Origin: Gp6-AA40 sp036407095
GTDB taxonomy: Bacteria; Acidobacteriota; Vicinamibacteria; Vicinamibacterales; UBA2999
Direction: 5' to 3'
DNA length: 64,000 nucleotides
NCBI GenBank assembly: GCA_036407095.1
Contig: DASWZV010000142.1
Span: forward strand, 62,001-126,000
In this document: in pieces, positions 61,933 through 64,000 of the stretch
How positions within the stretch are numbered: position 1 is the stretch's first letter
How the letters are laid out: each line of letters begins with the position of its first letter
Program-made: the position numbers and the translations under genes
The notes under the pieces: model-generated
The model's input: the letters and a program-made list of their open reading frames with translations, nothing else
What the model was told of the DNA's origin: nothing
Databases searched by the model: none

Positions 61933-64000
61933 GTGTCCTCGTTCTCGAACGATCTTCGATATGCCGGCCGTGCGTTGCGCAAGAGCCCGGGATTCACCGT
62001 CGTCGGTGTCCTGACGCTGGCGATCGGCATCGGTGCCAATACCGCGATCTTCAGCTTCGTCGACGGCATCCTCCTGCGCCCCTTGCCCTACGAGCACGGG
62101 GACCGGATCGTCCGAGTCCTGGAGAAACCTCCACGCGGCGAGCGTAACGGGATCTCGACGCTGAACTTTCTCGACTGGCAAAAGGACAACAAGGTCTTCG
62201 ACTTCATGTCCGCACAGACGGGCGGGGCGGTCACGCTCACCGGCGGATCCGAACCGGTGCAGCTCCGCGGAGCACGCGTCTCGGCCGACTACTTCAAGAT
62301 TTTCGGGATCCGCGCCGCGATCGGTCGCACGTTCCTGCCAGGCGAGGATCAGCTCGGCAAGCATCAGGTCGCCGTCATCAGTCACGTCACGTGGATCAAC
62401 CAGTTTGGCTCGGACCCCGGCATCGTCAATCGCACGGTCCTGCTCGACAACCAGCCGTACACGATTATTGGCGTGCTCCCCGAAGACAGCGCGTTCGATC
62501 GCGCGGCGGGGCAGATCTGGCGCCCGCTCGCGTTCGAGCCGTCGAACATGACGCGCGATTTCCACTGGCTGGCATCGTACGCGCGCCTCAAGGACGGAGT
62601 GACGCTCCAGCAGGCGCGGGCGGCCATGGACGTGATCGGCAAGCGCATCGAGACGGATTTCCCCGCGTCGAACAAAGGCTGGGGCGTCATCGTGGAGGAT
62701 TACGGCCAGACGCTCGTCGGCACACAGATGCGCACGATCGTGCTGACGTTGATGTCGGCGACCGGACTGGTGCTGCTCATTGGATGCGCCAACCTCGCAA
62801 ACCTCGCGCTCGCGCGCGGGGTGTCCCGTGAGCGCGAGGTCGTCGTCCGCGCGTCGCTCGGCGCCGGCCGATGGGTGCTCATCCGGCAGTTCTTCACGGA
62901 GAACGTGGTGCTCTCCATATGCGGCGGCGTGGCAGGCATCGCGATCGGGTACGGCCTGCTCCATGCGATACAGCTGATGATTCCGCCCTTTTCATTCGCC
63001 CGCGAGATCGACGTCAAGATGGACGGTCGCGTGCTGCTGTTTGCGGCGGTCGTCTCGGTGTTCACAGGTCTGCTCTTCGGCATGGCGCCCGCCTTTCAGG
63101 CCACCCGGCCCGATCTCGCCTCCTCGATGAAGGAGGAAGGCCGCGGCTCGAGCGGCGGCGTGGGGCGGCGCAGACTGCGCGACGGCCTCATCGTGGCCGA
63201 AATCGCTCTCGCATTCGTGCTGCTGGTCGTGTCCGGGCTCATGATGCGCAGCTTTTTCGGACTGATGAACGTCGACGCCGGCTTCGATTCGACGAACGTG
63301 CTGACGATGCAGCTGCTGATTCCGACGGAGCGATACCCCGATCCCGATCAACTGAATCGCTATTTGAGCGAGGTCCGCACCGCCGTGGACGCAGTGCCAG
63401 GCGTGCGCCAGACGGCGTACAGCTGCGCGCCGCCCATGCAGGGAAGCTGCTACGGCATGCCGATGCAACCGACCAACCGCCCCGTCGTCGATCGCGCGAA
63501 GCGAGACGGCGGTTTCTTCAAGGTCGTGAGTCCGTCGTATTTCTCGACGCTCGGCATCAAGATCATCAAGGGCCGCGGGCTCTCGGATCGCGATACCAAG
63601 ACGTCACCCAAAGTGCTGGTGATGAACGAGCGACTCGCCAAGCGCTATTTCCCCAAAGAGAATCCGATCGGGCAGCACATCCTCATCCAGGAAATCATCC
63701 CTGGACAAACCGGACTCGGCCCGGACATCTCATGGGAAGTCGTCGGGGTGATCGGAGACGAGAAGATCGGCGGACCCGAAGACATCCAGTCTGCCGGCGT
63801 GTACGTCTCGAACGAACAGAGCCCGGTGTACGGCATGGTGCTCAGTGTTCGCGCGGCGGTCGACCCGCTCACGCTTCAGAAAGGGATCAGCGCGGCAATC
63901 TGGAGTGTCAACAAGGACCAGGCGCTCAGTCAGATTCGGACCGTCGACCAGATCAGAGATCAACAGATGGGAGGCCGGCGGGTCGTGTCGATCCTGCTCG
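61933..64000 (+). CDS. ADOP/MacB-FtsX family ABC permease, 3' end outside the window
   Basis: The frame starts at GTG 61933 after GGGAGG and stays open to the window end, 689 codons. It reads MSSFSNDLRYAGRALRKSPGFTVVGVLTLAIGIGANTAIFSFVDGILLRPLPYEHGDRIVRV, with LLIGCANLANLALARGVSREREVVVRASLGAGR in the first FtsX domain and TGLLFGMAPAFQATRP. It stops within the second periplasmic domain, so the second FtsX domain lies beyond the edge. The start has the standard ADOP shape, so this is a fifth ADOP permease and, as far as can be seen, an orphan. Confidence 0.92.
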   Translation, partial: MSSFSNDLRYAGRALRKSPGFTVVGVLTLAIGIGANTAIFSFVDGILLRPLPYEHGDRIVRVLEKPPRGERNGISTLNFLDWQKDNKVFDFMSAQTGGAVTLTGGSEPVQLRGARVSADYFKIFGIRAAIGRTFLPGEDQLGKHQVAVISHVTWINQFGSDPGIVNRTVLLDNQPYTIIGVLPEDSAFDRAAGQIWRPLAFEPSNMTRDFHWLASYARLKDGVTLQQARAAMDVIGKRIETDFPASNKGWGVIVEDYGQTLVGTQMRTIVLTLMSATGLVLLIGCANLANLALARGVSREREVVVRASLGAGRWVLIRQFFTENVVLSICGGVAGIAIGYGLLHAIQLMIPPFSFAREIDVKMDGRVLLFAAVVSVFTGLLFGMAPAFQATRPDLASSMKEEGRGSSGGVGRRRLRDGLIVAEIALAFVLLVVSGLMMRSFFGLMNVDAGFDSTNVLTMQLLIPTERYPDPDQLNRYLSEVRTAVDAVPGVRQTAYSCAPPMQGSCYGMPMQPTNRPVVDRAKRDGGFFKVVSPSYFSTLGIKIIKGRGLSDRDTKTSPKVLVMNERLAKRYFPKENPIGQHILIQEIIPGQTGLGPDISWEVVGVIGDEKIGGPEDIQSAGVYVSNEQSPVYGMVLSVRAAVDPLTLQKGISAAIWSVNKDQALSQIRTVDQIRDQQMGGRRVVSILL

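Overview
The window looks like a chromosome segment of a high-GC, diderm Acidobacteriota, most likely of the Vicinamibacteria type. I infer this from at least five large MacB/FtsX-type permeases of the kind found in bulk in acidobacterial genomes (ADOP, acidobacterial duplicated orphan permease), a quinoprotein/cytochrome pair of acidobacterial style, the LPS-assembly lipoprotein LptE, and the many small palindromic and tandem intergenic repeats. No rRNA, tRNA, CRISPR array, transposase or phage gene was seen.

Layout. 1-5.0 kb: two orphan ADOP permeases, the first cut by the window edge. 5.0-8.9 kb: a TRAP transporter operon (TatT lipoprotein, DctP binding protein, fused DctQM permease), followed by a 235-bp cluster of palindromic repeats. 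9.2-17.9 kb: an export module consisting of an ABC ATPase, two ADOP permeases with the scar of a third between them, an NtrC-type response regulator and an NtrB-type histidine kinase; a sigma-54-like promoter precedes the ATPase. 18.2-26.5 kb: two-domain PPK2, Sua5, a DUF3810 protein, a broken carboxypeptidase-regulatory-like gene, a TPR lipoprotein, an AsmA-like protein and a small Cys-rich unknown. 26.6-32.1 kb: a tightly overlapping operon for periplasmic oxidation and uptake (SGNH hydrolase, diheme cytochrome c, quinoprotein, TIM-barrel isomerase, NHS-family symporter). 32.1-36.6 kb: RsmE, a second SGNH protein, a Ser/Thr kinase with a zinc ribbon, and a B12-binding radical SAM enzyme. 36.65-37.24 kb: a nest of dispersed repeats. 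37.4-42.9 kb: ilvE, pilT, recX, alaS. 42.8-52.9 kb: a string of mostly secreted hydrolases and small proteins (lipoprotein, YciI, HELGH protein, erythromycin-esterase family, NTF2-like, DUF2164, M19 dipeptidase, MBL hydrolase, quinone-oxidoreductase-like, PepSY membrane protein). 53-58.9 kb: housekeeping genes (rpsT, holA, lptE, leuS), an HDAC-family deacetylase and DUF456. 58.9-64 kb: soluble PQQ glucose dehydrogenase, a second MBL protein, and a fifth ADOP permease running off the end.

The most unusual content lies between the genes. There are six intergenic arrays with an exact 7-bp period but different unit sequences. One MITE-like element has CTAGTGG/CCACTAG ends (one clear pair of copies plus a possible third). 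A second ~210-bp element with long terminal inverted repeats occurs twice, 24 kb apart. A 314-bp near-palindrome lies between two convergent genes. Several REP-like hairpin families are present, two of which enter coding starts. Many genes also carry a -10-like hexamer only 6-9 nt ahead of the start codon and no Shine-Dalgarno, which suggests leaderless mRNAs.
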